A stretch of DNA of 64,000 nucleotides from Kaistia geumhonensis. Lineage in GTDB: Bacteria > Pseudomonadota > Alphaproteobacteria > Rhizobiales > Kaistiaceae. Positions within the stretch are counted from its first letter, which is position 1. The number at the start of each line of letters is the position of its first letter. Made by a program: the position numbers and the translations under genes. A model generated the notes under the pieces. The model saw only the letters and a list, made by a program, of their open reading frames with translations. It was not told the origin of the DNA and did not search any database. Shown piece after piece: positions 1-8,696 of the stretch. The stretch spans positions 1,364,001-1,428,000 of the forward strand of contig NZ_JAUSWJ010000001.1 of NCBI RefSeq assembly GCF_030815145.1. Direction: 5' to 3'.

Positions 1-1661
1 CATGCCTTGACGGAGAAATCGGCGAAGTTGATCGAGTTCGAGGTGTAGTAGGTGAAGCCCTCGACCTTGTCGCGACGCGCCATGGTGAAGTTCGGCGAGG
101 CGACGAACACCCAGGGCGCATCGGCCATCACGATCTTCTGGATCTCGAGCATCAGCTCGGTCCGCTTGGCGAGGTCGGTCATCTGCGAGCCGGCCTCGAT
201 CATCTCGTCGACCTTGGGGTTCGCATAGTTCGAATAATCGACGAAGGACTTCGAATAGAAGTAGAGCCGCAGCGCGAAGACCGGATCGGCGGTCCAGGGC
301 GCATCGACGAAGAACAGCATCGGCAGCTTCTTCGCCGAGACCTCGTTGAAATAGGTGCCGGCCGGGACCTTCCGCAGCACGAGTTCGACGCCGATCTTGC
401 GCAGCGAGCTCTGGAACAGGAGCGCGATCGGCTCCTGCACCGGATCGCCGGCATTGTAGGCGATTTCGACCTTGAAGCCGTCCGGCAGGCCCGCTTCCGC
501 CAGCAGCGCCTTCGCCTTGTCGAGGTCGAGCGAATACTGGTCGAAGGCGTCGCTGTAGCCGGGATAGATCGAGGGCATGCAGCCCTTCATCGGGCTCGCG
601 ATGTTCTGGAACACCGAGGCGATCACCGCGTCGCGCGGGAAGGCGTAGTTCATCGCCTGGCGCACTTCGGGCTTGTCGAACGGCGCGACCTTGGCGTTGA
701 GGATGATCCACATCATCGACGAGGCATCGACCGTCTCGATCTTGACGCCGGGTGCCTTGCCGAGCTGCTTGATCTCGAGCGGCTGGAGCGCCTGCGCGAT
801 ATCGACGGCGCCGCCCTGCAGCAGCGCGGTGCGGGTCGCGGAGGTCGGCACCTCCTTGTAGATGATGGTGTCGATGGCTGGCTTGCCGAGATAGTAGTCC
901 GGCCGCGCCGTGAAGACGGCCTGCTGGCCGCGCACCAGCGATTTGAGGCTATAGGGGCCGAAGCCGGCCGAGTTGCTCTCGAGGAACTTGCGCGCCCACG
1001 GGTCCTCGGCCGTCGCCATCTCCTTGCACTTCGTCGAGTCGAAGATGTTCGCATAGCGATGCGTCTGGATCTTCAACATGATCGGGTTGGGATGGGTCGG
1101 GTGGAACGAGACCGTGTAGCGGTCCTCGACCTTCACCGCGTCGGGCGAGGCGAGATCCATGAGCCCCACCTGGAAGCCGCCGATCGCGTTCAGCGCGAAC
1201 TTGCGGTCCCAGGTCCACTTGACGTCTTCAGCCGTCAGCTCGTTGCCCCAGTTGCTCTTGACGCCCTTCCGCAGGCGCAGGCGCAGCATCATGCCGTCGG
1301 GCGCGACTTCCCAGCTCTCGGCAAGCCGCCCTTCGAGGTCGGCGTCGCCGGGCAGCGACGGATCGTCGACGATGTTCTCGCGCAGGACACCAGGCACCTT
1401 CGGGTCCGGGATCTTCTTGTAGGCGACGAGACTGTCATAGAGCTGGCCGATGGCGTCGATCGTGCCGAGGCTTCCGTCGAACTCGTTGTCGAGACTCTGC
1501 GGCGTGCCGGGCGCCGCCACGACCAGCGTGCCGGGCGTCGCGGCATGGGCCGCCGAGCCGCCGATCAGGTCGCCCGCCAGCGTGGACGCTGCGAACAGCG
1601 ATGCAAGACGGAGCGTGTCGCGACGGGTGAGCGCCGTCGGCGCATTGGTGCCGTTGGTCAT
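1..1661 (-). CDS. ABC transporter substrate-binding protein, family 5 (peptide/nickel type), partial
   Basis: The 3' end lies beyond the left edge; about 553 residues are visible. The N-terminus has a twin-arginine motif (TRRDTLRLAS at about residues 13-22) followed by a hydrophobic stretch and an AHA-type cleavage site, so Tat export to the periplasm is likely. The body has the SBP_bac_5 pattern: a PQSLDNEFDG-like opening, a LAESWEV...LRLRKGVK block, a later FDKPEVRQAMNYA block, then a C-terminal lobe with LDKAKALLAEAG. This family binds oligopeptides, opines, glycosides or nickel for a Dpp/Opp-type permease, and the permease genes would be to the left of the window. The ligand cannot be read from sequence. 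The promoter region carries a copy of the GntR-type operator found elsewhere in the locus, so co-regulation is inferred. Confidence 0.88.
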   Translation of the reverse strand, partial: MTNGTNAPTALTRRDTLRLASLFAASTLAGDLIGGSAAHAATPGTLVVAAPGTPQSLDNEFDGSLGTIDAIGQLYDSLVAYKKIPDPKVPGVLRENIVDDPSLPGDADLEGRLAESWEVAPDGMMLRLRLRKGVKSNWGNELTAEDVKWTWDRKFALNAIGGFQVGLMDLASPDAVKVEDRYTVSFHPTHPNPIMLKIQTHRYANIFDSTKCKEMATAEDPWARKFLESNSAGFGPYSLKSLVRGQQAVFTARPDYYLGKPAIDTIIYKEVPTSATRTALLQGGAVDIAQALQPLEIKQLGKAPGVKIETVDASSMMWIILNAKVAPFDKPEVRQAMNYAFPRDAVIASVFQNIASPMKGCMPSIYPGYSDAFDQYSLDLDKAKALLAEAGLPDGFKVEIAYNAGDPVQEPIALLFQSSLRKIGVELVLRKVPAGTYFNEVSAKKLPMLFFVDAPWTADPVFALRLYFYSKSFVDYSNYANPKVDEMIEAGSQMTDLAKRTELMLEIQKIVMADAPWVFVASPNFTMARRDKVEGFTYYTSNSINFADFSVKA

Positions 1662-2053
1662 GTCTGGTCCCTGCTTTTCCTCTTGGCCCGTTGACGGCTC
1701 GATGACGGAAAGCGTCAGCGAAATCCTACAGACTGTCAACAGAAAACATAAATGATCGGACTGTTTGGGCGCCACGCTCTCGGAACCGATCGGTCAACCA
1801 GGCATAGCGATTGGCTTAATATGTTGATTATAATTGGATTTTTTGATTTTCTGTACTCGCGCATCAATGCGAAACAGGATTTCAAGAGCCCAATTTTCTG
1901 TCTACAAAATCGGGTATGTCCGGCTAAAGTGATCCGGCGGGTCCAGGCCCGCTGCCCGGCCAGCGCCAGCCCTCGGCGACGCGCTCCGGCGCGCTCCGGG
2001 AATGTCCGGAAATGTTGAAAAATGTTGACCAAACAGGATGCAGGGACAACGCG
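1662..2053. other. Divergent intergenic region with a GntR-type operator
   Basis: This 392-bp gap separates the leftward binding-protein gene from the rightward alcohol dehydrogenase gene. It contains an AT-rich core near 1815-1915 that stands out from the GC-rich surroundings and is suitable for divergent promoters. One copy of the locus operator sits at 1724-1744. I see no credible small gene in it. Confidence 0.6.
1724..1744 (-). promoter_or_regulatory. Candidate GntR/FCD operator, site A
   Basis: Read on the minus strand the site begins TTCTGTTGACAGTC and ends TGTAGGA. It matches the pattern TTCTGTA-N7-TACAGAA seen complete at 6884-6904 with a few mismatches. It contains a consensus -35 hexamer TTGACA in the direction of the leftward binding-protein gene. 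The regulator assignment to the GntR protein encoded at 7117 is inferred. Confidence 0.6.
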
Positions 2054-3109
2054 ATGATCGATGCGCTCGGATATGCCGCCGAGGATGCCAATTCGCCGCT
2101 CCGGCCGTTCACCTTCCAGCGGCGTAGCCCCGGTCCCCGGGACGTCGAGATCGAGATCCTCTATTGCGGCGTCTGCCATACGGACCTGCATCAGAGCCGC
2201 AACGACTGGGGCAATGCGCTCTACCCCATGGTGCCCGGTCACGAGATCGTCGGCCGTGTCGTCTCGGTCGGCGCCGAGGCGGGCCGCTTCAGCGTCGGCG
2301 ATATCGCCGGCGTTGGCTGCATGGTCGATTCCTGCCGCCATTGCCGCCCCTGCCGCAGCGCTCTGGAGCAGTATTGCGAGGAAATCCCGACCTGGACCTA
2401 CAATGCCCGCGAGCGTGGCTCGGACCAGCTCGCCTTCGGCGGCTATTCCGACCGGATCGTGGTCGACGAGCATTTCGTGGTGCGGATTCCCCCCTCGCTC
2501 GACCTGAAGGCTGTCGCTCCCCTCCTCTGCGCAGGCATCACCACCTATTCGCCGCTGAAGCACTGGAAGGTCGGGCCCGGACAGAAGGTCGGCGTGATCG
2601 GCCTCGGCGGTCTCGGCCATCTCGGCCTTCGCTTCGCGAAGGCGCTCGGCGCCGAGGTGGTGATGATCACCACGTCGGAAGCGAAGGGCGCCGACGCGTT
2701 GCGTCTCGGCGCCGACGAGGTGCTGGTTTCGACTGACCCCGCCGCGATGGAGCGCCATGCGGGCAGCTTCGATTTCCTGCTGAGCACCGTGCCGGTCAGC
2801 CACGACGCCAACCCCTACATGGCTCTGCTGCGCCTTGACGGGACCATGGCTGTGGTGGGCGCGCTGACCCCGCTCGCGCCGCTGCTCGGCGGCCATCTCA
2901 TCGCGGCGAGGCGCTCGATCGCCGGGTCCTCCATCGGCAGCCCGGCGGAAACGCAGGAGATGATGGATTTCTGCGCCGAGCACGGCATCGTCAGCGACGT
3001 CGAGGTGATCGACATCGCCGATATCAACGAGGCGTTCCGCCGTCTCGAAAAGGGCGATGTCCGCTATCGGTTCGTGATCGACATGGCCAGCCTCAAGGCG
3101 GCCGCCTGA
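2054..3109 (+). CDS. Zinc-dependent NAD(P) alcohol dehydrogenase (YahK/cinnamyl-alcohol-dehydrogenase type)
   Basis: The 351-residue protein is a medium-chain dehydrogenase that should interconvert an alcohol and aldehyde with NAD(P). The catalytic zinc ligands are visible as C41 in CGVCHTD, H63/E64 in PGHE and C159. The structural zinc set is C94, C97, C100 and C108. The Rossmann motif GLGGLGHLG starts near residue 183. The ATG at 2054 was chosen over an upstream start at 2012 because it follows an AGGGA ribosome site and gives the usual family N-terminus. The gene is divergent from the binding-protein gene across an operator-bearing gap and ends at a strong bidirectional hairpin. YahK relatives act on a broad range of aldehydes; the real substrate here is unknown. 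Confidence 0.92.
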   Translation: MIDALGYAAEDANSPLRPFTFQRRSPGPRDVEIEILYCGVCHTDLHQSRNDWGNALYPMVPGHEIVGRVVSVGAEAGRFSVGDIAGVGCMVDSCRHCRPCRSALEQYCEEIPTWTYNARERGSDQLAFGGYSDRIVVDEHFVVRIPPSLDLKAVAPLLCAGITTYSPLKHWKVGPGQKVGVIGLGGLGHLGLRFAKALGAEVVMITTSEAKGADALRLGADEVLVSTDPAAMERHAGSFDFLLSTVPVSHDANPYMALLRLDGTMAVVGALTPLAPLLGGHLIAARRSIAGSSIGSPAETQEMMDFCAEHGIVSDVEVIDIADINEAFRRLEKGDVRYRFVIDMASLKAAA

Positions 3110-3119
3110 CGGCAGCAAA

Positions 3120-3146
3120 AAGGCCGGGCGCGTTGCGCCCGGCCTT
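3120..3146. terminator. Bidirectional terminator hairpin
   Basis: A perfect 12-bp stem (AAGGCCGGGCGC at 3120-3131 with its complement at 3135-3146) closes a GTT loop between two convergent genes. A run of five A at 3116-3120 supplies the U-tract for the leftward transcript. Confidence 0.85.
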
Positions 3147-3168
3147 GGGGACCCCGCTTGGCACGCTC

Positions 3169-4158
3169 TCAGAACTGCTGTTCGGCGCGGCCGCGCACAA
3201 GCTGCGACAGCACGACGGCCACCAGCAGCGCGCCGCCGTAGAACATCGATTGCACATAGGAGCTCATCCCCATGAAGATGAGCCCGGTGATGCCGACGAC
3301 GAGGAAATAGACCGCGATCAGCGTGCCCCAGGCATTGAAGCGGCCGGGCGTGATCGCCGTTGAGCCGAGAAAGGCCGCGGCGAAGGCGGGCAGCTGGAAG
3401 GAAACGCCCGAGGACGGATCGGCGGCGCCCTGCGTGCCGCAATAGAGGACGCCCGCAACGGCGCCGAGCAGGCCCGAGGCGACCAGCGCCGCCCAGCGGA
3501 CGCGGTCGGTGTTGATGCCGCTCAGCCGCGCGACCTCGCGCCCGCGTCCGACGAACAGCACCCGACGCCCCGCGGCCGTCCGCTCGAAGAAATACCAGAT
3601 CACAAAGGCGAGCAGTACGGCGTAGTAGAAGACGATCGGGATGCCGAAGATGCGCTTCACGATCACATACTGCATGAGCGCGAAGTCGACGCCGCTGATG
3701 GTCTGGGCACCGCTGAACCAGACGGCGACGCCGGTCGCGAATGTCCCTGTGCCGATCGTCACGATCAGCGAGTGGATGCGGAAATAGGTGATCAGGAAGC
3801 CGTTGATCAGGCCGACGACGAGGCCCATGGCCAGCGCCGCGAGGATCGCCAGCCAGAGCGGCACGCCCATCTGCGCGTTGAGGACCGCGACGATGACCGA
3901 GGCGAGCGTCAGCACGCTGGCGAGCGACATGTCGAAGTCGTTGGCGGTCAGCGGGATGATCAGCGCCAGCGCCACGATGGCGAGGATCGCCTGGCTGCCG
4001 AGCATGCCGGAGATGTTGCCCCAGCTGAGGAAGGTGTCCGGGCGGATGGCTCCGAAAACCGCGACCAGGACGAGCAGGCCGAGAACGAGGCCGTAGCGTT
4101 CGAGCTGGAGGACGAGCTGCCGGGAACGGGGCGGAGAGCTGGAAACGGCGTTTGTCAT
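3169..4158 (-). CDS. Sugar ABC transporter permease (RbsC/BPD_transp_2 family)
   Basis: The 329-residue polytopic inner-membrane protein belongs to the carbohydrate-uptake-2 permease family (ribose, xylose, inositol and related ligands). About nine hydrophobic segments are visible. The typical substitutions of this family are present: a TANDFDMSLASVLTLA segment (the usual GEIDLSVG region) near residue 71 and a GLINGFLITYFRI segment after it. Its start overlaps the stop of the upstream ATPase gene by 4 bp (ATGA), so the two are translationally coupled. It is the last gene of the operon binding protein-ATPase-permease and ends at the convergent terminator. The ligand is not deducible. Confidence 0.92.
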   Translation of the reverse strand: MTNAVSSSPPRSRQLVLQLERYGLVLGLLVLVAVFGAIRPDTFLSWGNISGMLGSQAILAIVALALIIPLTANDFDMSLASVLTLASVIVAVLNAQMGVPLWLAILAALAMGLVVGLINGFLITYFRIHSLIVTIGTGTFATGVAVWFSGAQTISGVDFALMQYVIVKRIFGIPIVFYYAVLLAFVIWYFFERTAAGRRVLFVGRGREVARLSGINTDRVRWAALVASGLLGAVAGVLYCGTQGAADPSSGVSFQLPAFAAAFLGSTAITPGRFNAWGTLIAVYFLVVGITGLIFMGMSSYVQSMFYGGALLVAVVLSQLVRGRAEQQF

Positions 4159-5702
4159 GAGGCGGCTCGGAGAAGGGATGGGCTTTCGAGGCAGGCGCGC
4201 GCGATCTGGTCCTTGCTGACGTCGGCCCCTTCGAGGGTCCGGACCACGCGGCCGCCGGAGAAGATCAGCACGCGGTGGCAGAGGGCCGCGAGCTGTTCAT
4301 AGTCGGAACTGGCGCAGATGACGGCCGCGCCGCCATCGGTCGACTTGCGGATCGCATCGAACACGCGCTCGCGCGCCCCGACATCGACGCCTTGGGTCGG
4401 CTCGTCCAGGAGAATGAGCTTCGGACCCGTCTGCAGCCATTTGGCGAGCACCACCTTCTGGGCATTGCCGCCCGAAAGCGACGACAGCGGCTGGTGCGGC
4501 CGGTTGGGCGAGACGCCGAATGTCTCGCCGAGCTCCAGCGCCAGGTTGCGCATCGCCGCGCGGCGGACGTTCCAGCGACTGAGCCGCGAGCCGAGCACCG
4601 GCATCGTGACATTGTCCTCGATCGGCAGCACGCCGATCGCCGCCTTCTCGTTGCGGTCGCCGGGAATGAGCACCATGCCGGCCCGGATCGAGGCTGCCGG
4701 ATCATGGGCCGGGATATGGCTGGTCGTGCCGCCGAGCGTGAGCGTGCCTGCCCTCGCCGGCAGCGCGCCATAGAGAAGATAGTTCACCTGCTCGAAGCCG
4801 GAGCCGAGCAGGCCAGTCATGCCGACGATCTCGCCGGCCTTGAGATCGAGATCCAGCGCCTCGACGCCGCCGCCCGCGAGCCGGCTGATGCTGGCGAGGC
4901 CGGGCGCGCCGGCGGGCAGACGGGGAGCGCCGGAGGTCTGCGTCAGCTTGCGGCCGACGATGAGTTCGATGATCTGCTGGCGACTGCAATCCTTGGTATC
5001 GACCGTCCCGGTATTGCGTCCGTCGCGCAGGATCGTCGCCCGGTCGGTGATTTCCTGCACCTCGTCGATATCGTGCGAGACGAAGAGCACCCCGGCGCCC
5101 GTCGCCGCGATCTGGCGCACCAGTTCGAACAGCTTCTGGACGTCCCGCTTCGGCAGGAAGGGGGTTGGCTCGTCGAGGATCAGCACGCCGCCATCGCGGC
5201 CGGACGAGCGGAGGTCCTCGACGGCGCGGATGATGGCCACCATCGCCCGCTCCACCGCCGCGAGGCGCGAAAGGGGCAGCGCCGGGTCGATGTCGAGGCC
5301 GTAGCGCGCGAAGGTGGCAGCCGCCTTCTCGCGCTTCGCCCGCCACGAGATGGCGACTTCGCGCGACGCGCTCAGTTGAGACAGTTCCAGGTTCTCGACG
5401 ACGCTCAGGGAGGGGATAAGGCCGAGATGCTGGTGGACGATGCTGATGCCGAGTGCCTGCGACCGTCCGGACGGGAGCGGCAGCGAAACCGGCCGCCCGC
5501 CGAGAATGAGTTCCGCGCCGGGATCGGGAGCGTGATACCCGGCGAGAATCTTGATGAAGGTGGACTTGCCACAGCCGTTCTGGCCGAGGAGGCCGTGAAT
5601 CTCGCCCTTCCTGAGGGTCAACGAGACGTCGTCGAGCGCCCGGTGGCCACCAAAGGTCTTCGAAAAGTGAAGAGCTTGCAGACCCATGGCCTCCTCGGTC
5701 AT
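4155..5702 (-). CDS. Sugar ABC transporter ATP-binding protein (RbsA/MglA type, two ABC domains)
   Basis: The 515-residue protein carries two fused nucleotide-binding domains. Domain 1 has Walker A GQNGCGKST near residue 38 and Walker B VLILDEPT, but its signature motif is degenerate (LAAVERAM in place of LSGGQ). Domain 2 lacks a proper P-loop lysine (GLLGSGFEQV) but has the signature LSGGNAQK and LILLDEPTQGVD. This complementary pattern is known in the RbsA family. The start shares one base with the stop of the upstream binding-protein gene (TGATG). An internal ATG at 5687 is possible but lies too close to its ribosome site. It energises import of the same unknown solute. Confidence 0.92.
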   Translation of the reverse strand: MTEEAMGLQALHFSKTFGGHRALDDVSLTLRKGEIHGLLGQNGCGKSTFIKILAGYHAPDPGAELILGGRPVSLPLPSGRSQALGISIVHQHLGLIPSLSVVENLELSQLSASREVAISWRAKREKAAATFARYGLDIDPALPLSRLAAVERAMVAIIRAVEDLRSSGRDGGVLILDEPTPFLPKRDVQKLFELVRQIAATGAGVLFVSHDIDEVQEITDRATILRDGRNTGTVDTKDCSRQQIIELIVGRKLTQTSGAPRLPAGAPGLASISRLAGGGVEALDLDLKAGEIVGMTGLLGSGFEQVNYLLYGALPARAGTLTLGGTTSHIPAHDPAASIRAGMVLIPGDRNEKAAIGVLPIEDNVTMPVLGSRLSRWNVRRAAMRNLALELGETFGVSPNRPHQPLSSLSGGNAQKVVLAKWLQTGPKLILLDEPTQGVDVGARERVFDAIRKSTDGGAAVICASSDYEQLAALCHRVLIFSGGRVVRTLEGADVSKDQIARACLESPSLLRAAS

Positions 5703-6838
5703 CAGTTCAGCATCCAGAGCTTCTTGTAGCCTTCGACATAGGCGTCGCCGTAGCCCTTCGAGAGTTCGGGCGGCGTGCCGGCTTCAGCGGCGTTGTTCGC
5801 ATCGAACAGATAGAACGGAATGAACGGATCATCGACGGGCTCGAGGCCGCAGACCCGCCGCATGTTGGCGTCGAGCACGGCATGGGCGATCCAGTTGAGG
5901 TTCTCGCCGATCGTCATGTCGACCTGGCCGTTCTGGATCAGGCTGATCGCGCCCGGCGTGCCGTTGAAGCCGTTGATCAGCACGCGGTCCTGCGCGCCGG
6001 CCAGGATCACGCCCGGAACGACGAACTGGGTCATGCCGTCATAGATGGTGATGATGTAGTTGATCGACGGATCGGCCGTGAGCGCCGACTGGACGGTCGG
6101 CGTCAGGCGCGTCGCCCAGTCCGCCGGCGGCACGTTGACGGTCGTGCTCTTGCAGCTCGGGCACTTCTCGAGCTCTTCCTTGATGCCGGATTCGATCAGG
6201 CCGGTCGCGAGCGGTCCGGTGGCGATCAGCACCAGCGCATTGAGATTGCCCTCGCGCTTCACGATGGCCCAGTCGGCCAGGATGTTGCCGACGGTGCGGT
6301 AGTCGACGACGGCATCGCCATCGACATATTTCAGCATCTCGTCGCGCTGCTCCTTGCCGCTGTTGTGCGAGGCGATGACCGGGATGCCGGCCTCCTTGGC
6401 CGCGAGGACCTGCGGCACGAGCGTGCGCGGATCGGCGCCGGCGAGCAGGTCGATCAGGTTGACCTTCTCGGTGATGCCGGCATTGATGCCCTGCGCCCAC
6501 TGCTGGCTGGTGCCCTGGTTCTCCCAGATGATGAACTTGAAGCCGAGCTGGTCGGCAATCGACTTCATTTCCTTCTCGATCGCCGCCGTGAAGGTGTTCT
6601 CGCTCGAGACCGGGATCGAGAGGATGCTCTTGCCCGCCATGCACTGCTTGGCGTCGAACGCCGGCCCGGCCGCCTTGAACACCGGCTTCTGCTGGAAGCG
6701 CGCCAGATTGTCCTTGAAGGGCTGCAGATCGAGCGTATCAGCCGCCGCCGGCTGCGCCATCACGCTTGCCGCCACCCCGAACGTCATGGCGGCGAAACCC
6801 AGAGCGAGCCTCGCCAGTCTTCCCTGCTGTCGTGTCAT
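5702..6838 (-). CDS. Sugar ABC transporter substrate-binding protein (periplasmic binding protein type 1)
   Basis: The 378-residue protein starts with a basic n-region, a hydrophobic core and a Sec cleavage site after AQPAAA near residue 33. The mature part has the RbsB-like architecture, with KSILSIPVSSENTF near the first strand, DPRTLVPQVLAAKEAGIPVI marking the typical hinge region, and a later IGENLNWIAHAVLDA block. Paired cysteines in ECPSC may form a disulfide. A clear AAGAGGG ribosome site precedes the ATG. It is the first gene of the operon and its promoter region contains the best copy of the GntR-type operator (6884-6904), so it is presumably induced by the ligand sensed by the regulator at 7117. 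Confidence 0.9.
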   Translation of the reverse strand: MTRQQGRLARLALGFAAMTFGVAASVMAQPAAADTLDLQPFKDNLARFQQKPVFKAAGPAFDAKQCMAGKSILSIPVSSENTFTAAIEKEMKSIADQLGFKFIIWENQGTSQQWAQGINAGITEKVNLIDLLAGADPRTLVPQVLAAKEAGIPVIASHNSGKEQRDEMLKYVDGDAVVDYRTVGNILADWAIVKREGNLNALVLIATGPLATGLIESGIKEELEKCPSCKSTTVNVPPADWATRLTPTVQSALTADPSINYIITIYDGMTQFVVPGVILAGAQDRVLINGFNGTPGAISLIQNGQVDMTIGENLNWIAHAVLDANMRRVCGLEPVDDPFIPFYLFDANNAAEAGTPPELSKGYGDAYVEGYKKLWMLN

Positions 6839-6883
6839 TTCGACCCTCTTGTTGCGTCACTGCCGAAACCAAGATAAATGGGT

Positions 6884-6904
6884 TTCTGTATGCAGTCTAC
6901 AGAA
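6884..6904. promoter_or_regulatory. Candidate GntR/FCD operator, site B (perfect inverted repeat)
   Basis: The site is TTCTGTA, seven bases TGCAGTC, then TACAGAA: a perfect 7-bp inverted repeat. It lies between the divergent binding-protein gene and the GntR gene. On the minus strand it overlaps a possible promoter TAGACT-N17-TATCTT for the transporter operon. The binding protein is inferred. Confidence 0.72.
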
Positions 6905-7116
6905 TGGCTTTCCGATTGGAAGCGGTTTTTGAATGACTCGGGCGGTTCGAGCCGACGGAACGTCAGGGCGCCGCTGTTATCGCGGTGCCGTCATGCCGGA
7001 TAGCCTTCGTGGTCGACGGAATCCCGCGTACAGTCGACGCTCGCCAGTAAAACGTGTATTGGACCGGCTGGACATTTCAGCCCGCCAGACATTCGGACCA
7101 TCGAGGAAGGTTTCAC

Positions 7117-7869
7117 GTGACGCCCATCGACAGCCAACCGGCCGACGGCGAAGACCTGGCAGTTCCCGCCCAGGTGGCGCTGACCGAGCAGGTCGTCCAG
7201 AAGCTGATCAACGCGATCGTCGGCGGAACTCTGAAGCCTGGCGACCGGTTGATCGAGACCAAACTGGCAGCGCGCCTCGGCGTCAGCCGGGGTCCCTTGC
7301 GCGAAGCGCTCAAGATCCTCGCCGGCCAGGGCCTTGTTCAGACCAGCATGGGCCGCGGCACCCGGGTCGCTCAGCTCACGGCCGAGGAAGTGGAGAACAT
7401 GTCGCTGCTGCGCGCGCTCCTGGAAGGGCTCGCCGCGCGCCAGTTCGTCGCCGCCGCTACACCTGAATCGCTCGCCGGCATCCGCAAGATCTACGAGGAC
7501 ATGGTGAGCGCCGCCGAGAGCGGCGACGAGACCGCCTATCGCGACCTCGATTCGAAGTTTCACGAAGCGGTCGTGATCGGCTCGGGTAACCGCTTCCTGC
7601 TCTCGAGCTGGCGGTCACTGCGGACGCTGCTCTACGCCTATCTCGCCAAGAGCGCGCTCTATCACGACGAGCCAGCCGATGTCGCCCGACGTCACGGCGC
7701 CTTCCTGAAAGTGCTCGAATCAGGCGATCCGGGCGAGGCGGAGGCGCTGTTTCGTAGCGTCATCCTTCTGAAGGCCTACCAGAACATCAACAAGCCGATC
7801 CCGAGCTCGACCATGAGCTACATCACGCGCGACGTCCGCAAGGACGGCGCCATCATCAAGCTGGATTGA
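7117..7869 (+). CDS. GntR-family transcriptional regulator, FadR subfamily with FCD domain
   Basis: The 250-residue protein has a winged helix-turn-helix at about residues 20-90 (LIETKLAARLGVSRGPLREALKIL is the recognition region, given here only as a landmark spanning about residues 47-70). It is followed by an all-helical FCD ligand domain at about 95-225. Potential FCD metal ligands are in DSKFHEAVV and RRHGAF; the third histidine usual in metal-binding FCD domains is not obvious. The GTG at 7117 is preferred over an upstream in-frame start at 7054 because GAGGAAGG lies six bases before it. It sits in the middle of the genes that carry the shared TTCTGTA operators and is the natural candidate to bind them, probably as a repressor relieved by a small acid or sugar acid. 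Confidence 0.9.
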   Translation: MTPIDSQPADGEDLAVPAQVALTEQVVQKLINAIVGGTLKPGDRLIETKLAARLGVSRGPLREALKILAGQGLVQTSMGRGTRVAQLTAEEVENMSLLRALLEGLAARQFVAAATPESLAGIRKIYEDMVSAAESGDETAYRDLDSKFHEAVVIGSGNRFLLSSWRSLRTLLYAYLAKSALYHDEPADVARRHGAFLKVLESGDPGEAEALFRSVILLKAYQNINKPIPSSTMSYITRDVRKDGAIIKLD

Positions 7870-7877
7870 GGCCGATC

Positions 7878-8627
7878 ATGCCATCCGCATCCAAGGTCGC
7901 CCTTGTCACCGGGGCGCAGCAGGGTATCGGCCGCGCGACCGCGCTGACGCTCGCGCAGCAGGGTTACGACCTCGCTCTTCATTTCCTGGACGATGAGGCT
8001 GCTGTCGTAGCGCTCGGCGAGGAAATCACGGCCCTCGGCCAACGCACCAGCCGCCACCGCGCCGATCTCGTCGATACCGGCGCCGCGCAGCGCCTCGTCG
8101 AGGAGGCTTTCGAGACGCATGGTCGGCTCGATGGCGTCGTCAACAATGCCGGCATCTTCCACCGCGCCACACTCGACGAACTGACGGTCGGGCTGTGGGA
8201 CCTCACGCTCGACGTCAACCTCCGCGCGGCGACCTTCGTTATCCAGGCGGCCGTGGCGCAGATGCGCCGCACCGGCACCCGTGGCGCCATCGTCAATGTC
8301 TCGTCCGTGGCGGCATTCGGCACGGCGCGCGGCATCCACTACAGCGCCAGCAAGGGCGGCCTCGACGCGATGACCCGCGCGGCCGCGCTCGATGTCGCTC
8401 GCGACGGTATCCGCATCAACGGGGTCGCGCCGGGCATGGTGCTGACGGCGCAGGCGCTCGAGGGCGATGCACGCGAGGAGCTCGAGCGCATCGCCGCGGC
8501 GACCGTGGCGGGACGCATCGGCCGGCCCGAGGAGATCGCCGCGGTGATCGCTTTCCTACTCTCGGACGCCGCCAGCTTCATCAACGGCGAGGTCATCCAG
8601 GCGAACGGTGGCGCACGAATGGGGTGA
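7878..8627 (+). CDS. SDR-family NAD(P)-dependent oxidoreductase
   Basis: The 249-residue protein is a classical short-chain dehydrogenase. It has the cofactor motif TGAQQGIG near residue 11, NNAG near residue 90, the catalytic serine in VNVSS and the YSASK tetrad near residue 155. It probably oxidises a secondary alcohol such as a sugar or sugar alcohol. The ATG at 7878 lies 8 bp after the GntR stop and follows a GAGG ribosome site that overlaps the stop region, so the two genes form one transcript. The exact substrate is not deducible. Confidence 0.92.
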   Translation: MPSASKVALVTGAQQGIGRATALTLAQQGYDLALHFLDDEAAVVALGEEITALGQRTSRHRADLVDTGAAQRLVEEAFETHGRLDGVVNNAGIFHRATLDELTVGLWDLTLDVNLRAATFVIQAAVAQMRRTGTRGAIVNVSSVAAFGTARGIHYSASKGGLDAMTRAAALDVARDGIRINGVAPGMVLTAQALEGDAREELERIAAATVAGRIGRPEEIAAVIAFLLSDAASFINGEVIQANGGARMG

Positions 8628-8640
8628 TGCACGCCGCGCA

Positions 8641-8670
8641 TTGACTTCTGTAGACAGTCTACTGGATAAT
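8641..8670 (+). promoter_or_regulatory. Sigma-70-like promoter enclosing an operator
   Basis: TTGACT at 8641-8646 and GATAAT at 8665-8670 are separated by 18 bases, which is close to a consensus sigma-70 promoter. The operator copy at 8646-8666 occupies the whole spacer. It drives the DUF1446-DUF4387 pair. Confidence 0.7.
8646..8666. promoter_or_regulatory. Candidate GntR/FCD operator, site C
   Basis: The sequence TTCTGTAGACAGTCTAC followed by TGGA matches the inverted repeat at 6884 in its left half completely and in most of its right half. Its position between the -35 and -10 hexamers predicts repression by promoter occlusion. Confidence 0.7.
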
Positions 8671-8696
8671 GCGAGTCCTATTGAGGAGTTCGCATT

